Shown: positions 47,599 to 57,214, counted from the first letter of the stretch. The stretch is DNA of 64,000 bases from Sinorhizobium garamanticum (GCF_029892065.1 NZ_CP120373.1:1423501-1487500), one strand, 5' to 3'. Notes: generated by a model not told the origin, from the letters alone. Numbers and translations are program-made.

Positions 47599-49431
47599 TC
47601 AGGCGGCAACGCCGGCGATCGCCTCGGCGAAATCCTTCGCCTCGAAGGGCTCGAGATCGTCGATACCCTCGCCGACGCCGATGAAATAGACCGGCAGCTT
47701 ATGCTTGGCGGAGATCGCCACGAGAATGCCGCCGCGCGCGGTGCCGTCGAGCTTGGTCATGATCAGGCCGCTGACGCCGGCGACGTTGCGGAAAATCTCG
47801 ACCTGTTGCAGGGCATTCTGCCCCGTTGTCGCGTCGAGCGTCTGCAGGACGGTATGCGGCGCGTCGGGATCGAGCTTGCCGAGGACGCGGACGATCTTTT
47901 CGAGTTCCGCCATCAGCTCGGCCTTGTTCTGCAGGCGCCCGGCGGTATCGATGATCAGCACGTCCGACTTCTTCTCGCGCGCGAGTTGGAACGCTTCATA
48001 GGCAAGGCCGGCCGCGTCGGCGCCGAGCTTCGAGGAGACGATGTCGGATTTCGTCCGATCGGCCCAGATCTTCAACTGCTCGATCGCCGCGGCGCGGAAG
48101 GTGTCACCCGCCGCGAGCATCACTTTCATGCCCGCGCCGGAAAGCTTGGCGGCAAGCTTGCCGATCGTCGTTGTCTTGCCGGTGCCGTTGACGCCGACGA
48201 CGAGGATCACGTGCGGCTTGTGGCTGAGATCGAGCTCCAGCGGTTTGGCGACCGGCGCCAGCACCTTGGTGATTTCGCCGGCCATGATGCGGGACACGTC
48301 TTCGCCCGAGACGTCCTTGCCATAGCGCTCGGAGGCGAGCGTATCGGTGATGCGCATCGCCGTCTCGACACCAAGGTCGGCCTGGATCAGCAGGTCTTCG
48401 AGATCCTGCAGTGTCGCCTCGTCGAGCTTCCTCTTGGTGAAGAGGCTGGTGATCTGGCCGGTGAGTTGCGACGACGTGCGCGCCAGCCCGCGGCGCAGGC
48501 GCTGGTACCAGGAAAGCTTCGGCTGCGGTGCGGGCGCTGCTTCCTTCGGACGCTTGTCGGCGGTGGCAAAACCTTTGGGGAGGCTGGGGGCGGCTGCGAT
48601 TTGATCCTCGCCCTTGTGGGGGAGGGGTCGCGAAGGGGCAGAGGGAGGTATGGCGGCCTCATTGCGAGGCGGGGCGTGATCGGTAGGGCGCTCACCCCCC
48701 TCTGCCCTGCCGGGCATCTCCCCCCCAGGAGGGGAGATTGGAGGAGGCACGCTCTCGTCTTCCACCGGCGCGGTTTCGTCTGCTGCAATGTCTTCATGCG
48801 CGGCAATGTCGGGGCTTCTTGCCTCGGCGCTCTCGCCTTTCGCATCGGCGTCTTCTGCGCTTGTGTCGGGCGATGCGGCGACATTGGCCACACCTGCCGC
48901 TGCCTCTTCAGTGCGGGTCTGGTCGTCTTTGGCGGTTGCCTCAGTCTCCCCCTGATCTCCCCCCTTGTGGGGGAGATGTCCCGAAGGGACCGAGGGGGGT
49001 GTCGCGGCGTCATCGCGCGGCGCGGCGCTGTCGGAGAGAGGTTTACCCCCCTCTGCCCTGCCGGGCATCTCCCCCACAAGGGGGGAGATCGCAGGAGGCG
49101 CGCTCTCGTCTTCTATCGCAACGCTTTCGTCGGCAGCGGTCTCGGCGTTTGCTTCGACCTCTTCGCTACGGGCATCGACCTCATCCGCGGCGCTCTCGGC
49201 CGAGGGCGCAATCTCCCCTGCGCCGGCTTCGGCCTCCTCGATCGCGCCACGGTCGTCCTCCGCGGTAGCCTCGACCTCCCGCGGCTCGTCGGGGAGATCT
49301 TCCGACGGGACAGCGGGGGTTATCGTCTCCGCGCCCGGTGCCGCCTCCGGCGCCTCCTGCGGCGGCGCGGGTTTCTCCTCGACGGCGCCCTTGCCGAAGG
49401 AAAAGATCTTCTTGATGAAACCAATCGCCAT
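47599..49431 (-). CDS. ftsY: Signal recognition particle receptor FtsY, with repeat-expanded acidic domain
   Basis: This 610-residue protein docks ribosome-SRP complexes at the membrane. The conserved NG GTPase domain occupies about 305-608: G1 GVNGTGKTTT (413-422), DTAGRLQ, TKLDGTARGG. Before it is an unusually long acidic A domain of about 300 residues, largely a tandem duplication of about 117 residues (about 54-159 and 164-276). Each unit includes 45 codons from a palindromic DNA repeat (peptides starting PPAISPLVGEMPGRAEGG and PPPISPPGGEMPGRAEGG). Frame is kept throughout. It lies 11-16 bases from mtaB in the same direction. Confidence 0.95.
   Translation of the reverse strand: MAIGFIKKIFSFGKGAVEEKPAPPQEAPEAAPGAETITPAVPSEDLPDEPREVEATAEDDRGAIEEAEAGAGEIAPSAESAADEVDARSEEVEANAETAADESVAIEDESAPPAISPLVGEMPGRAEGGKPLSDSAAPRDDAATPPSVPSGHLPHKGGDQGETEATAKDDQTRTEEAAAGVANVAASPDTSAEDADAKGESAEARSPDIAAHEDIAADETAPVEDESVPPPISPPGGEMPGRAEGGERPTDHAPPRNEAAIPPSAPSRPLPHKGEDQIAAAPSLPKGFATADKRPKEAAPAPQPKLSWYQRLRRGLARTSSQLTGQITSLFTKRKLDEATLQDLEDLLIQADLGVETAMRITDTLASERYGKDVSGEDVSRIMAGEITKVLAPVAKPLELDLSHKPHVILVVGVNGTGKTTTIGKLAAKLSGAGMKVMLAAGDTFRAAAIEQLKIWADRTKSDIVSSKLGADAAGLAYEAFQLAREKKSDVLIIDTAGRLQNKAELMAELEKIVRVLGKLDPDAPHTVLQTLDATTGQNALQQVEIFRNVAGVSGLIMTKLDGTARGGILVAISAKHKLPVYFIGVGEGIDDLEPFEAKDFAEAIAGVAA
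48604..48738. repeat. 135 bp palindromic element in ftsY, copy 2
   Basis: Same length as 48955-49089 and offset by exactly 351 bp (117 codons). The inverted ends are diverged (ATCCTCGCCC against GGAGGGGAGAT). It is read in frame as FtsY residues of about 232-276. Confidence 0.8.
48955..49089. repeat. 135 bp palindromic element in ftsY, copy 1
   Basis: It has 24 bp perfect terminal inverted repeats at 48955-48978 and 49066-49089, with further inner complementarity (GAGGGGGG with CCCCCCTC). 135 bp is 45 codons, so the reading frame is preserved. The sequence type (CTTGTGGGGGAGATG) is familiar from rhizobial intergenic regions. Confidence 0.85.
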
Positions 49432-49446
49432 GGGAATGTCCGGATT

Positions 49447-50721
49447 TCAGGCCGCAGCCATCTGTTTTTGTCGCATCGTCAGATGCTTGCCATTGTGGCC
49501 GGTAATTGTGACAGCAACGAGCGATCGCGGCTCGAGGCCGGCCGCATCGACAAGCGTGAAGTTTTCCGTGTGCGCCAGCCCGTTCATCTCGACCAGAATC
49601 GTCTGCTCGCTGCGGATCATATGGTCGAGATGGGCGGCGTAGAGTTCCGCGCCCTTCGCACGCAGGCGCGCCGCACGCTCCTTGACGAGGGCGCGATCGA
49701 GCTGCGGCATGCGCGCGGCCGGCGTGCCGGTGCGCGGGCTATAGGGGAAGACGTGGAGATGCGCGATGCCGCAGTCCTGCGCGAGGCGCGCGGCATTCTC
49801 GAACATCTCCTCGGTTTCGGTCGGAAAGCCGGCGATCATGTCGGCGCCGAAGCTGATCTCCGGCCTTAAACCGCGGACCTCGTGGCAGAAGGCACGAGCA
49901 TCGGCGCTCGAATGCCGCCGCTTCATCCGCTTCAGAATGAGGTCGTCGCCGTGCTGGAGCGAAAGATGCAGGTGCGGCATGAAGCGCGGCTCGTCCGCAA
50001 TCAGGTCGAAAAGGTGCCTATCCGCCTCGATGCTGTCGATCGACGAGAGACGCAGGCGCAGGATGTCCGGCACCTGCTTCAACAGCGTCTTCGCAAGCAG
50101 CCCGAGTGTCGGCGTTCCCGGAAGGTCGGCGCCATAGCTCGTCGCGTCGACGCCGGTCAGCACGATCTCGCGGTAACCGCCCTCGACGAGCCGGCGTGCC
50201 TGATCAACGACGGCGCCCATCGGCACGGAGCGGGAATTGCCGCGGCCATAGGGGATGATGCAGAAGGTGCAGCGGTGGTCGCAGCCGTTCTGCACCTGGA
50301 TGAAGGCGCGGACATGTCCGTCAATGTGTTTGATCATCTGCGGCGCGGTGGCGCGCACGCTCATGATATCGTTGACGCGGAGTTTTTCTTCTGCCTCGAC
50401 GCCGAAATCCGGCAGCGAGCGATAGGAGGCGCTCGTAAGCTTCTCTTCGTTGCCGAGGACCGCATCAACCTCGGCCATTTCGGCAAAGGTTTCCTTCTCG
50501 GTCTGGGCGGCGCAGCCGGTGACGATGATGCGGGCGTGCGGGTTCTCTCGCCGCGCCCGGCGGATCGCCTGGCGTGCCTGGCGCACGGCCTCGCCGGTCA
50601 CCGCGCAGGTGTTGACGAGAATGGCGTTGTTCAGTCCCGCCTTCTCGGCCTCGGCCCGCATCACTTCCGATTCATAGGTGTTGAGGCGGCAGCCGAAGGT
50701 TATGACCTCGACACCGCTCAA
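49447..50721 (-). CDS. mtaB: tRNA (N6-threonylcarbamoyladenosine(37)-C2)-methylthiotransferase MtaB
   Basis: This protein of about 424 residues is a radical SAM methylthiotransferase acting on t6A37 of tRNA. The N-terminal UPF0004 domain has [19 protein letters not shown] with iron-sulfur cysteines in FGC, VNTC and VTGC; the radical SAM motif is CDHRCTFC; a TRAM-like tail ends the protein. The start is probably TTG at 50721, overlapping the dapF stop (TTGA); the frame continues to 50853 inside dapF. Gene order dapF-mtaB-ftsY is typical for rhizobia. Confidence 0.94.
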   Translation of the reverse strand: MSGVEVITFGCRLNTYESEVMRAEAEKAGLNNAILVNTCAVTGEAVRQARQAIRRARRENPHARIIVTGCAAQTEKETFAEMAEVDAVLGNEEKLTSASYRSLPDFGVEAEEKLRVNDIMSVRATAPQMIKHIDGHVRAFIQVQNGCDHRCTFCIIPYGRGNSRSVPMGAVVDQARRLVEGGYREIVLTGVDATSYGADLPGTPTLGLLAKTLLKQVPDILRLRLSSIDSIEADRHLFDLIADEPRFMPHLHLSLQHGDDLILKRMKRRHSSADARAFCHEVRGLRPEISFGADMIAGFPTETEEMFENAARLAQDCGIAHLHVFPYSPRTGTPAARMPQLDRALVKERAARLRAKGAELYAAHLDHMIRSEQTILVEMNGLAHTENFTLVDAAGLEPRSLVAVTITGHNGKHLTMRQKQMAAA

Positions 50722-51623
50722 AGCGCCCGCGCTCCGCTGTCGCCAGCCGCTACGCCGTCGCGCTGAAAGGCGCCGGTGGCAGGGTCGACGGTACCCGACC
50801 ATTCCCATTCGGCCGGCCCGGTCATGATGACGTGGTCGTCCAGCTCGCGCCATTCGATGAGGAGCGGCCCGCCCGGCACGTTCACGGTCACAGTCCGCTC
50901 CGTCCGGCCAGTCCGGGCACCGCTGACGGTGGCGGCACAGGCGGCCGAGCCGCAGGCAAGCGTCAGCCCCGTGCCGCGCTCCCAGGTCCTCAGGTCCATT
51001 TCGTGGCGCGAACGGACCCGGGCGATCGAAATATTGGCGCGCTCCGGAAAGATCGGATGATTTTCAAGGAGCGGGCCGAAGCGATCGAGCTCATAGGACC
51101 AGACGTCGTTCTCGACCCAGAAGATCGCATGCGGGTTGCCCATCGAGGCAACGGAAGGCGAGTGCAGAACAGGATCGTCGATCGGCCCGATCTGCAATTC
51201 GATCCGGCGCGTGTCGTGGAATTCCTCGGCGAGCGGGATCTCGTTCCAGCCGAAACGCGGTGTGCCCATGTCGACGGAGATCGTGCCGTCCTCATGCTCC
51301 TTCGCTTCGAGCAGGCCGGCGACCGTATGGAAGAAGAAGGCCTTCTTGCCGGTCTCGGCGGCGAGCGCCTGGACGACGCAACGGGTGCCGTTGCCGCAGG
51401 CTTGGGCCATCGATCCGTCGGAATTGATGATGTCGATCCAGGCATCGGTGCCGGCGGCCTTGGGATCATGGATCGCCATGATCTGGTCGAATTCAGTTGC
51501 CGGATCGGCATTCAGAGCGACCGCGGCATGAGGCGTGACGCGATCCTTGCGGCCGCGCATGTCGACGACCAGGATCTTGTTTCCAAGCCCATTCATCCTG
51601 GCAAATTGCACGCTGTCGGCCAT
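50718..51623 (-). CDS. dapF: Diaminopimelate epimerase
   Basis: This protein of about 301 residues converts LL- to meso-diaminopimelate for lysine and peptidoglycan. Catalytic cysteines lie in [13 protein letters not shown] and [22 protein letters not shown] is the conserved N-terminal stretch. The ATG at 51623 gives the usual family start (MADSVQF). A TTG at 51638 is an alternative and has GGAGG five bases upstream, so translation may begin there with five more residues. It is the first gene of the dapF-mtaB-ftsY group. Confidence 0.95.
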   Translation of the reverse strand: MADSVQFARMNGLGNKILVVDMRGRKDRVTPHAAVALNADPATEFDQIMAIHDPKAAGTDAWIDIINSDGSMAQACGNGTRCVVQALAAETGKKAFFFHTVAGLLEAKEHEDGTISVDMGTPRFGWNEIPLAEEFHDTRRIELQIGPIDDPVLHSPSVASMGNPHAIFWVENDVWSYELDRFGPLLENHPIFPERANISIARVRSRHEMDLRTWERGTGLTLACGSAACAATVSGARTGRTERTVTVNVPGGPLLIEWRELDDHVIMTGPAEWEWSGTVDPATGAFQRDGVAAGDSGARAL

Positions 51624-51726
51624 GTCGCGATTGTCCAAACTGGCCTCCGTTTCCGGGAGGCGTCCTTCATTTGCGCTGTATATGGCGGAAAAGCCCGGAA
51701 ATTACCAGTGCCGGCTTCATTTCGCC

Positions 51727-52728
51727 TCAAGGCTTGGGAGCGTCGAAGACTTCACCGGGGCGCATCGCCCTGAAGCGCGTCCGTTCAATGCCGGCCTTTT
51801 CGAGTGCCGCCTCCAGGGCTCTCAGCGGCTCCTCGATCCCTTCATTGGTCAAGCGGAACGTGCCCCAATGGTGCCCGGCGACGTGTTCGGCGCCGCAGGC
51901 GATCATGCCCATGACCGCCTCTTCCGGATTCTGGTGCTGCGACGCCATGAACCAGCGCGGCTCGTAGCAGCCGAACGGCAGGTTGGCGAGGCGGAAAGAA
52001 CCGTGCTTGGCACGCGCAGCACGATAGTTGATGCCGTCATGAAAGCCGGTGTCGCCGACATGATAGATCTTGCCGGCCGGGGTCTCGATGACGAAGGCGG
52101 CCCATAGCGCCATGCGCCGGTCGCCGGAACGGCGGGCCGACCAGTGGTGGCAGGGCTCGGCATGGATGGTGATCCCGTCCTCCGCATCGACCCGGTCGCC
52201 CCAATCGACAACGGAAATTTCGGCGTTCGGAACCGAACGCCGGATAATCGTGTCGTTGCCGAGCGGTGTCACGATGCGCGGTGCGTGTTCCTCGTTCAAT
52301 GCCGTGAGCGTGGCGAGATCGAGGTGATCGTAGTGATTGTGCGTGATAAGGACGATGTCGATCGGCGGCAGGTCGTCCATGAGAATGCCGGGCGCGTTGC
52401 GCCGATGGGGACCGGCGAAAGGGAAGGGGCTTGCGCGGTGCGACCAGACCGGATCGGTCAGGATGTTCAGGCCGCCGACCTGGATCAGGAGCGTCGCATG
52501 TCCGACCATAGTCACCCGGAGACCGTCGCCGTCGACATTGAGGTCTGGTCTCGCCGGCAGGAACGGACTGGCATGGTGCGCGGGCCATCTCGCCCAACCA
52601 CCGCCAAGCTGCCAGCGCAGGAGAGCGCCGAAGCCGCGCGGTGCGGTGCCGCCGGGATTGAAGAAGCGAACGCCGTCGAAATGATCCGATACGGGGCCGG
52701 AGTAATAGGGATTGCCACCTTTCGTCAT
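51727..52728 (-). CDS. Metallo-beta-lactamase fold hydrolase, NAPE-PLD/UlaG-like
   Basis: This 333-residue protein has the metal motif THNHYDHLD (H-x-H-x-D-H), with downstream ligands expected in HAEPCHHWSAR, HVGDTGFHDG and the terminal GHHWGTF. RFFNPGGTAPRGFGALLRW near the N-terminus is typical of the N-acyl phosphatidylethanolamine phospholipase D-like group. No signal peptide is seen. The substrate in bacteria is not established. It is leftward, upstream of dapF, and divergent from a MarR-type regulator. Confidence 0.9.
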   Translation of the reverse strand: MTKGGNPYYSGPVSDHFDGVRFFNPGGTAPRGFGALLRWQLGGGWARWPAHHASPFLPARPDLNVDGDGLRVTMVGHATLLIQVGGLNILTDPVWSHRASPFPFAGPHRRNAPGILMDDLPPIDIVLITHNHYDHLDLATLTALNEEHAPRIVTPLGNDTIIRRSVPNAEISVVDWGDRVDAEDGITIHAEPCHHWSARRSGDRRMALWAAFVIETPAGKIYHVGDTGFHDGINYRAARAKHGSFRLANLPFGCYEPRWFMASQHQNPEEAVMGMIACGAEHVAGHHWGTFRLTNEGIEEPLRALEAALEKAGIERTRFRAMRPGEVFDAPKP

Positions 52729-52850
52729 CGCCGTCCTCGGCTGCCGTTGCCATGCAACAAGATAGGCGCACCGGGCGCCTCATCCCAGACTTCGGGCAAG
52801 AGTCCTTAACAAATTCTTGAAGATGACAACTCGATTGCTATTATCAGCCG

Positions 52851-53324
52851 ATGCTCGTCCGATTCGACAAACAGGAACGGCTCTACAGGGCCATCAAACT
52901 TGTCCGCCCCATCCAGCTCAACGTCAACAGGACGGTGGAGAAAATGCTCGAGGGGGCGGGGATCACGGTTGCCGAGCGTGCCGTCCTGGAAGTGCTTTGC
53001 GACGAGCCGCTGACGGTGCCGGAGGCGGCGAAGCGCCTATCGATGAAGCGACAGTTCGTCCAGCGCATCGCGGCGGGGCTCTTCGCAAAGGCCTTGATCG
53101 AGAAAAAGCCCAATCCGGAGCATCGCAAAGCCTATTTCTGCGTCCCGAGCGCCGCCGGCCGTGAGTTGTTCAGCGCCGTTCACCAGCGTGAACTGGAACT
53201 GCTGCATGCGGCCCTCGGCGATATCAATCAGACCGAGGTGGTGGTGGCTCTTCGGGTGATGGCGCGCGTCGACTCCGCTTTCGAGGAACTGGCGCGTCAG
53301 CTGGGCACGGAGGAAAGCGGATGA
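52851..53324 (+). CDS. MarR family transcriptional regulator
   Basis: This 157-residue winged-helix protein has NRTVEKMLEGAGITVAERAV, the recognition helix VPEAAKRLSMKRQFVQRIA and the wing KKPNPEHRKAYFCVPSAAG, a variant of the MarR D-x-R wing (here E-H-R-K). The start ATG follows ATTATCAGCCG; no strong ribosome binding site is visible. It overlaps the isochorismatase-type gene by four bases, so it probably regulates that gene, and perhaps the divergent hydrolase. Confidence 0.85.
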   Translation: MLVRFDKQERLYRAIKLVRPIQLNVNRTVEKMLEGAGITVAERAVLEVLCDEPLTVPEAAKRLSMKRQFVQRIAAGLFAKALIEKKPNPEHRKAYFCVPSAAGRELFSAVHQRELELLHAALGDINQTEVVVALRVMARVDSAFEELARQLGTEESG

Positions 53325-53968
53325 TTGCGGTTCTCGCGGTGGTCGGGGCGATCATCGTTGCTGTTGCCCTCTTCGTCATTCGCCTGAAGCACGAATTAAG
53401 GAGAGCGAATACGCCGACCACCGGCGAGCGCATCGACATTTCCATGCGGCCGAACCTGGCGCTGCTCGTCATCGACCTGCAAAAGGATTTCACGTCGATC
53501 GGCGGAAAATACGGATGGAACGAGGCCTACCTGAAGTCGCGCCTTGCCATGATCAGCACGGCTGCCGTCAAGGCGAGCGAAGCCGAGATACCGGTGATTG
53601 CCATCCGCCATGTCTATCGCGCGCCGCTCATCAGGCTGATGATCTGGCTTTTCGGCGAGGGGCGGGGAATCCCGGGATCGAAAGGGCTTGGTCTGGCACT
53701 GCCGCTGTCGCCGGATTTCGAGGTGGTGAAATCGCTGAGCGACGGCTTCTCCTCGCCGGAGCTTGAGGGCTATCTGGCTGCAAACAGGATCGGCACCTTG
53801 CTGTTGACAGGCCTCGACGGCTGCCATTGCGTCCAGAACACCGCCAACGGCGCGCTCAACCGCGGTTATCGGGTCGAAATTCTCGAAAACGCCGTATTGA
53901 GTCGCGACGAAGCCGGATGGCGCAAGCATGCCAAGGCGCTCGAAGGGCGGGGCGCCGTACTGACCTGA
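53321..53968 (+). CDS. Membrane-anchored cysteine hydrolase (isochorismatase family)
   Basis: This 215-residue protein begins with a transmembrane anchor (IAVLAVVGAIIVAVALFVI, residues 2-20) and then a cysteine hydrolase domain: LALLVIDLQKDFT (catalytic Asp), a central conserved Lys expected near FEVVKS, and LTGLDGCHCVQNTANGAL (catalytic Cys with the preceding cis-peptide region). Relatives hydrolyse isochorismate, nicotinamide or carbamates. The anchor is unusual for the family. Coupled (ATGA) to the MarR gene. Substrate unknown. Confidence 0.87.
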   Translation: MIAVLAVVGAIIVAVALFVIRLKHELRRANTPTTGERIDISMRPNLALLVIDLQKDFTSIGGKYGWNEAYLKSRLAMISTAAVKASEAEIPVIAIRHVYRAPLIRLMIWLFGEGRGIPGSKGLGLALPLSPDFEVVKSLSDGFSSPELEGYLAANRIGTLLLTGLDGCHCVQNTANGALNRGYRVEILENAVLSRDEAGWRKHAKALEGRGAVLT

Positions 53969-54226
53969 AGCGGCCTCAAGCGAATTTACCGCTAATCCTT
54001 GACTTTTCACCGGCTTTGATGTTTATCGCGGCCAATTCCTTCGCAAGTGATGACTTCGAAGCCGCCGACCGGGACCCGCAAAGGTATAAAGAGAGCCCGG
54101 AGGTCAACATCCGACAGCGCGTTGCGCCCTCGGGTGGTTTTTGGCTTTGCGCCTTGTTTTCCGCGCGAGGGAACCCACGTTTCCGGCTGAGCCGTTGGTA
54201 AAACCGGAAACCAGAAGGAAGAGAGA

Positions 54227-55783
54227 ATGTTCGAGAGCCTCCAGGACCGTCTTGGTTCCATATTGAATGGACTGACCGGCCGCGGCGCCCTGTCGGAAGC
54301 TGATGTTTCCGCGGCGCTTCGGGAGGTTCGCCGTGCGCTGCTCGAAGCGGACGTCGCGCTCGATGTCGTGCGGTCCTTTACGGAAAAGGTTCGCGAGAAG
54401 GCGGTCGGCGCCGAAATCCTGAAGTCGATCAAGCCCGGCCAGATGGTCGTCAAGATCGTCCATGACGAGCTCGTCGCGATGCTCGGCTCGGAGGGCGTGT
54501 CGGTCGATCTCAACGCGCCAGCCCCGGTCGTCATCATGATGGTCGGCCTCCAGGGCTCGGGTAAGACGACGACGACCGGCAAGATCGCCAAGCGCCTGAC
54601 CACGCGGGACAAGAAGAAGGTCCTGATGGCCTCGCTCGACACGCGCCGTCCGGCTGCGCAGGAGCAGTTGCGCCAGCTCGGCGTCCAGACGGGCGTCGAT
54701 ACGCTGCCGGTTATCGCCGGTCAGTCGCCGACCGACATTGCCGCGCGCGCCGTCCAGGCGGCCAAGCTCGGCGGCCATGACGTCGTCATCCTCGATACCG
54801 CCGGCCGCACCCATATTGACGAGCCGTTGATGATCGAGATGGCGGAGATCAAGCGGAAGTCCAATCCGCATGAGATCCTGCTCGTCGCCGATGCGCTGAC
54901 CGGTCAGGACGCGGTCAATCTCGCCCGCAATTTCGACGACCGCGTCGGCATCACCGGCCTGGTGCTCACCCGCATGGACGGCGACGGCCGCGGCGGTGCC
55001 GCGCTGTCTATGCGCGCCGTCACCGGCAAGCCGATCAAGCTCATCGGCGTCGGCGAGAAGATGGGCGAGCTCGAGGAGTTCCATCCCCGCCGCGTTGCCG
55101 ACCGCATCCTCGGCATGGGCGATATCATTTCGCTGGTCGAAAAGGCGGCGGAAAACATCGATGCCGAGAAGGCGGCCGCCATGGCCGCCAAGATGGCCAA
55201 GGGCAAGTTCGACCTGAACGACCTCGCCGACCAGCTGCGCCAGATGCAGAAGATGGGCGGCATGGGCGGCATCATGGGGCTGATGCCCGGCATGGCCGGC
55301 ATGAAGGACAAGATCGCCGCTGCCGGCCTCGACGACGGGCTCTTCAAGCGCCAGCTCGCCATCATCTCGTCGATGACCAAGGCCGAGCGCGCCAATCCGG
55401 ATATCCTCAAGCATTCGCGCAAGAAGCGCATCGCTGCCGGCTCGGGCACCGATGCCGCCGACATCAACAAGCTTCTGAAGATGCACCGCCAGATGGCGGA
55501 CATGATGAAGATGATGGGCGGCAAGGGCAAAGGCGGCATGATGAAGCAGATGATGGGCGGCCTTGCCAGCAAGATGGGCCTCGGCGGGCTCGGCGGCGGC
55601 ATGCCGGATCTGTCGAAGCTCGACCCCAAGCAGCTCGAGGCCCTGCAGAAGCAGGCTGAGGCCGCCGGCCTCGGAAAGCCTGGTGGCGGCCTGCCCGGTC
55701 TTGGCGGCGGGGGATTGCCCGGCCAGCTTCCGGGTCTTGGTGGCGGTTTCCCGGGTCTTCCCGGCCTGCCGAAGAAAAAGTGA
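54227..55783 (+). CDS. ffh: Signal recognition particle protein Ffh
   Basis: This 518-residue GTPase recognises signal sequences and pairs with FtsY. The N domain is at about 1-90; the G domain has GLQGSGKTTTTGKIA, DTAGRTHID and TRMDGDGRGG. The methionine-rich M domain (about 300-440) contains the RNA-binding helix around SSMTKAERANPDIL. The C-terminal 60 residues are Gly/Pro/Leu-rich repeats (GGGLPGLGGGGLPG). A good GAAGGAAGAGAG ribosome binding site precedes the ATG. It heads a rightward block with chorismate mutase and rpsP. Confidence 0.97.
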   Translation: MFESLQDRLGSILNGLTGRGALSEADVSAALREVRRALLEADVALDVVRSFTEKVREKAVGAEILKSIKPGQMVVKIVHDELVAMLGSEGVSVDLNAPAPVVIMMVGLQGSGKTTTTGKIAKRLTTRDKKKVLMASLDTRRPAAQEQLRQLGVQTGVDTLPVIAGQSPTDIAARAVQAAKLGGHDVVILDTAGRTHIDEPLMIEMAEIKRKSNPHEILLVADALTGQDAVNLARNFDDRVGITGLVLTRMDGDGRGGAALSMRAVTGKPIKLIGVGEKMGELEEFHPRRVADRILGMGDIISLVEKAAENIDAEKAAAMAAKMAKGKFDLNDLADQLRQMQKMGGMGGIMGLMPGMAGMKDKIAAAGLDDGLFKRQLAIISSMTKAERANPDILKHSRKKRIAAGSGTDAADINKLLKMHRQMADMMKMMGGKGKGGMMKQMMGGLASKMGLGGLGGGMPDLSKLDPKQLEALQKQAEAAGLGKPGGGLPGLGGGGLPGQLPGLGGGFPGLPGLPKKK

Positions 55784-55795
55784 GGATCGCAGCGA

Positions 55796-56131
55796 ATGGT
55801 TGATCCCGAGATCAGAGAGGAATTGGCGGGCTACCGGCAGTCGATCGACAATATCGATGCCGCGCTCGTCCACATGCTGGCCGAACGCTTCCGCTGCACC
55901 AAGGCGGTCGGCGTTCTGAAGGCCAAGCATCAATTGCCGCCGGCCGATCCGGCGCGCGAAGAATACCAGATCGAACGCCTCCGCCGTCTGGCGAAGGATG
56001 CCAATCTGGACCCGGATTTCGCCGAGAAGTTCTTGAACTTCATCATCAAGGAAGTCATCCGGCATCATGAAGCCATCGCCGCCGATCGCTCGCAGCCCGC
56101 GAGCAACGCCGGCGCCACCCATTCCGCTTGA
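55796..56131 (+). CDS. Chorismate mutase, AroQ type
   Basis: This 111-residue all-helical protein has the AroQ monofunctional pattern: [20 protein letters not shown] (catalytic Arg), [21 protein letters not shown] (second Arg and Lys), and [20 protein letters not shown]. It converts chorismate to prephenate for Phe/Tyr synthesis. It lies 12 bases after ffh, a gene order conserved in rhizobia, and 37 bases before rpsP. Confidence 0.92.
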   Translation: MVDPEIREELAGYRQSIDNIDAALVHMLAERFRCTKAVGVLKAKHQLPPADPAREEYQIERLRRLAKDANLDPDFAEKFLNFIIKEVIRHHEAIAADRSQPASNAGATHSA

Positions 56132-56168
56132 ACGAAGCGGTCAAGAAAGCCTGCAAGGAGTAACTGAA

Positions 56169-56543
56169 ATGGCACTGAAAATTCGTCTCGCCCGTGGCGG
56201 TTCCAAGAAGCGCCCCTACTACCAGATCGTCGTTGCCGATGCGCGCAGCCCGCGTGACGGCCGCTTCCTCGAAAAGCTCGGCTCCTGGAACCCGATGCTC
56301 GGCAAGGACGACGAAAAGCGCGTCGAGCTCGACGCTGAGCGCGTGAGCCACTGGATTGCCCAGGGCGCACAGCCGACCGACCGCGTCCTGCGCTTCCTCG
56401 ACCAGGCCGGTCTCGCCCAGCGCCCGGCCCGCAACAACCCGAACAAGGCACAGCCGGGCAAGAAGGCACAGGAGCGTGCCGCCGAAGCCAAGCAGAAGGC
56501 TGAAGAAGCAGCTGCTGCCGCTGCCGAAGCTGCCGCGGAATAA
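56169..56543 (+). CDS. rpsP: 30S ribosomal protein S16
   Basis: This 124-residue protein starts [20 protein letters not shown], the universal S16 N-terminus, and includes [14 protein letters not shown]. The C-terminal 40 residues are an Ala/Glu/Lys-rich extension common in alphaproteobacteria. ATG 56169 is preceded by AAGGAGTAACTGAA. It heads the rpsP-rimM-trmD-rplS group. Confidence 0.97.
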   Translation: MALKIRLARGGSKKRPYYQIVVADARSPRDGRFLEKLGSWNPMLGKDDEKRVELDAERVSHWIAQGAQPTDRVLRFLDQAGLAQRPARNNPNKAQPGKKAQERAAEAKQKAEEAAAAAAEAAAE

Positions 56544-56651
56544 TCTCCGTCAAACGGACGTGGCAAACGGGTGGCATTTTCATGCCGCCCGTTTTGTTTT
56601 ATGTGCACACGGAGTCCGGATCGTGCCCGAAATCGGAAATGGATGCAGACC

Positions 56652-57203
56652 ATGAGCAAGCTTGAAAATCCAGTCCTGGTGGCGACGGTCGGCGCAGCCC
56701 AGGGCCTGCGCGGCGAGGTGCGGGTGAAATCCTTTACAGCCGACCCGACCGCGCTCGGCGACTATGGTAACCTGCACAGTGCCGACGGGCGTGTCTTCGA
56801 GGTGCTCGAAATCCGCGAGGCCAAGAACATGGTCGTGGTGCGCTTTCGCGGCATCAACGACCGTAATGCGGCCGAAGGCCTCAACGGGCTCGAACTCTTC
56901 ATCGAACGCGACAATCTTCCCGACGAAGATCTCGACGAGGATGAGTTTTTCTACGCCGATCTCGAAGGGCTGGAAGCGGTAGACGGTGCCGGCAGGAGTT
57001 ATGGCTCGGTGACCGGCGTCTTCGATTTCGGCGCCGGCGATCTCCTGGAATTGAAGGGGCCGGGCAAGCGGCCGGTGCTGATCCCCTTTACCGAATGGTC
57101 GGTGCTCGAAATCGACCTGGAAGCCGGCAAGCTGCTGGTCGATCCAGTTGCGTCCGGCCTTGTCGACGCCAAGGAAGACGGCGCCGGCAAAAAGAGCAAG
57201 TGA
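56652..57203 (+). CDS. rimM: Ribosome maturation factor RimM
   Basis: This protein of about 183 residues has the RimM N-terminal barrel ([20 protein letters not shown]) and C-terminal PRC-barrel ([13 protein letters not shown]...[20 protein letters not shown]). It helps 30S head assembly by binding S19. The start is ATG 56652 (MSKLENP); an ATG three codons earlier is possible. It overlaps or abuts trmD. Confidence 0.95.
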   Translation: MSKLENPVLVATVGAAQGLRGEVRVKSFTADPTALGDYGNLHSADGRVFEVLEIREAKNMVVVRFRGINDRNAAEGLNGLELFIERDNLPDEDLDEDEFFYADLEGLEAVDGAGRSYGSVTGVFDFGAGDLLELKGPGKRPVLIPFTEWSVLEIDLEAGKLLVDPVASGLVDAKEDGAGKKSK

Positions 57204-57214
57204 GCGATTCGGCG

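Noticed and set aside
47557..49869. A 770-codon open frame on the plus strand
   Set aside because: It is antisense to ftsY and part of mtaB. Its composition is Arg/Gly/Leu-rich with no domain pattern, as expected for a mirror frame.
54104..56122. A 672-codon open frame on the minus strand
   Set aside because: It is antisense to ffh and the chorismate mutase gene, both certain; it is rich in His, Asp and Leu with no motif.
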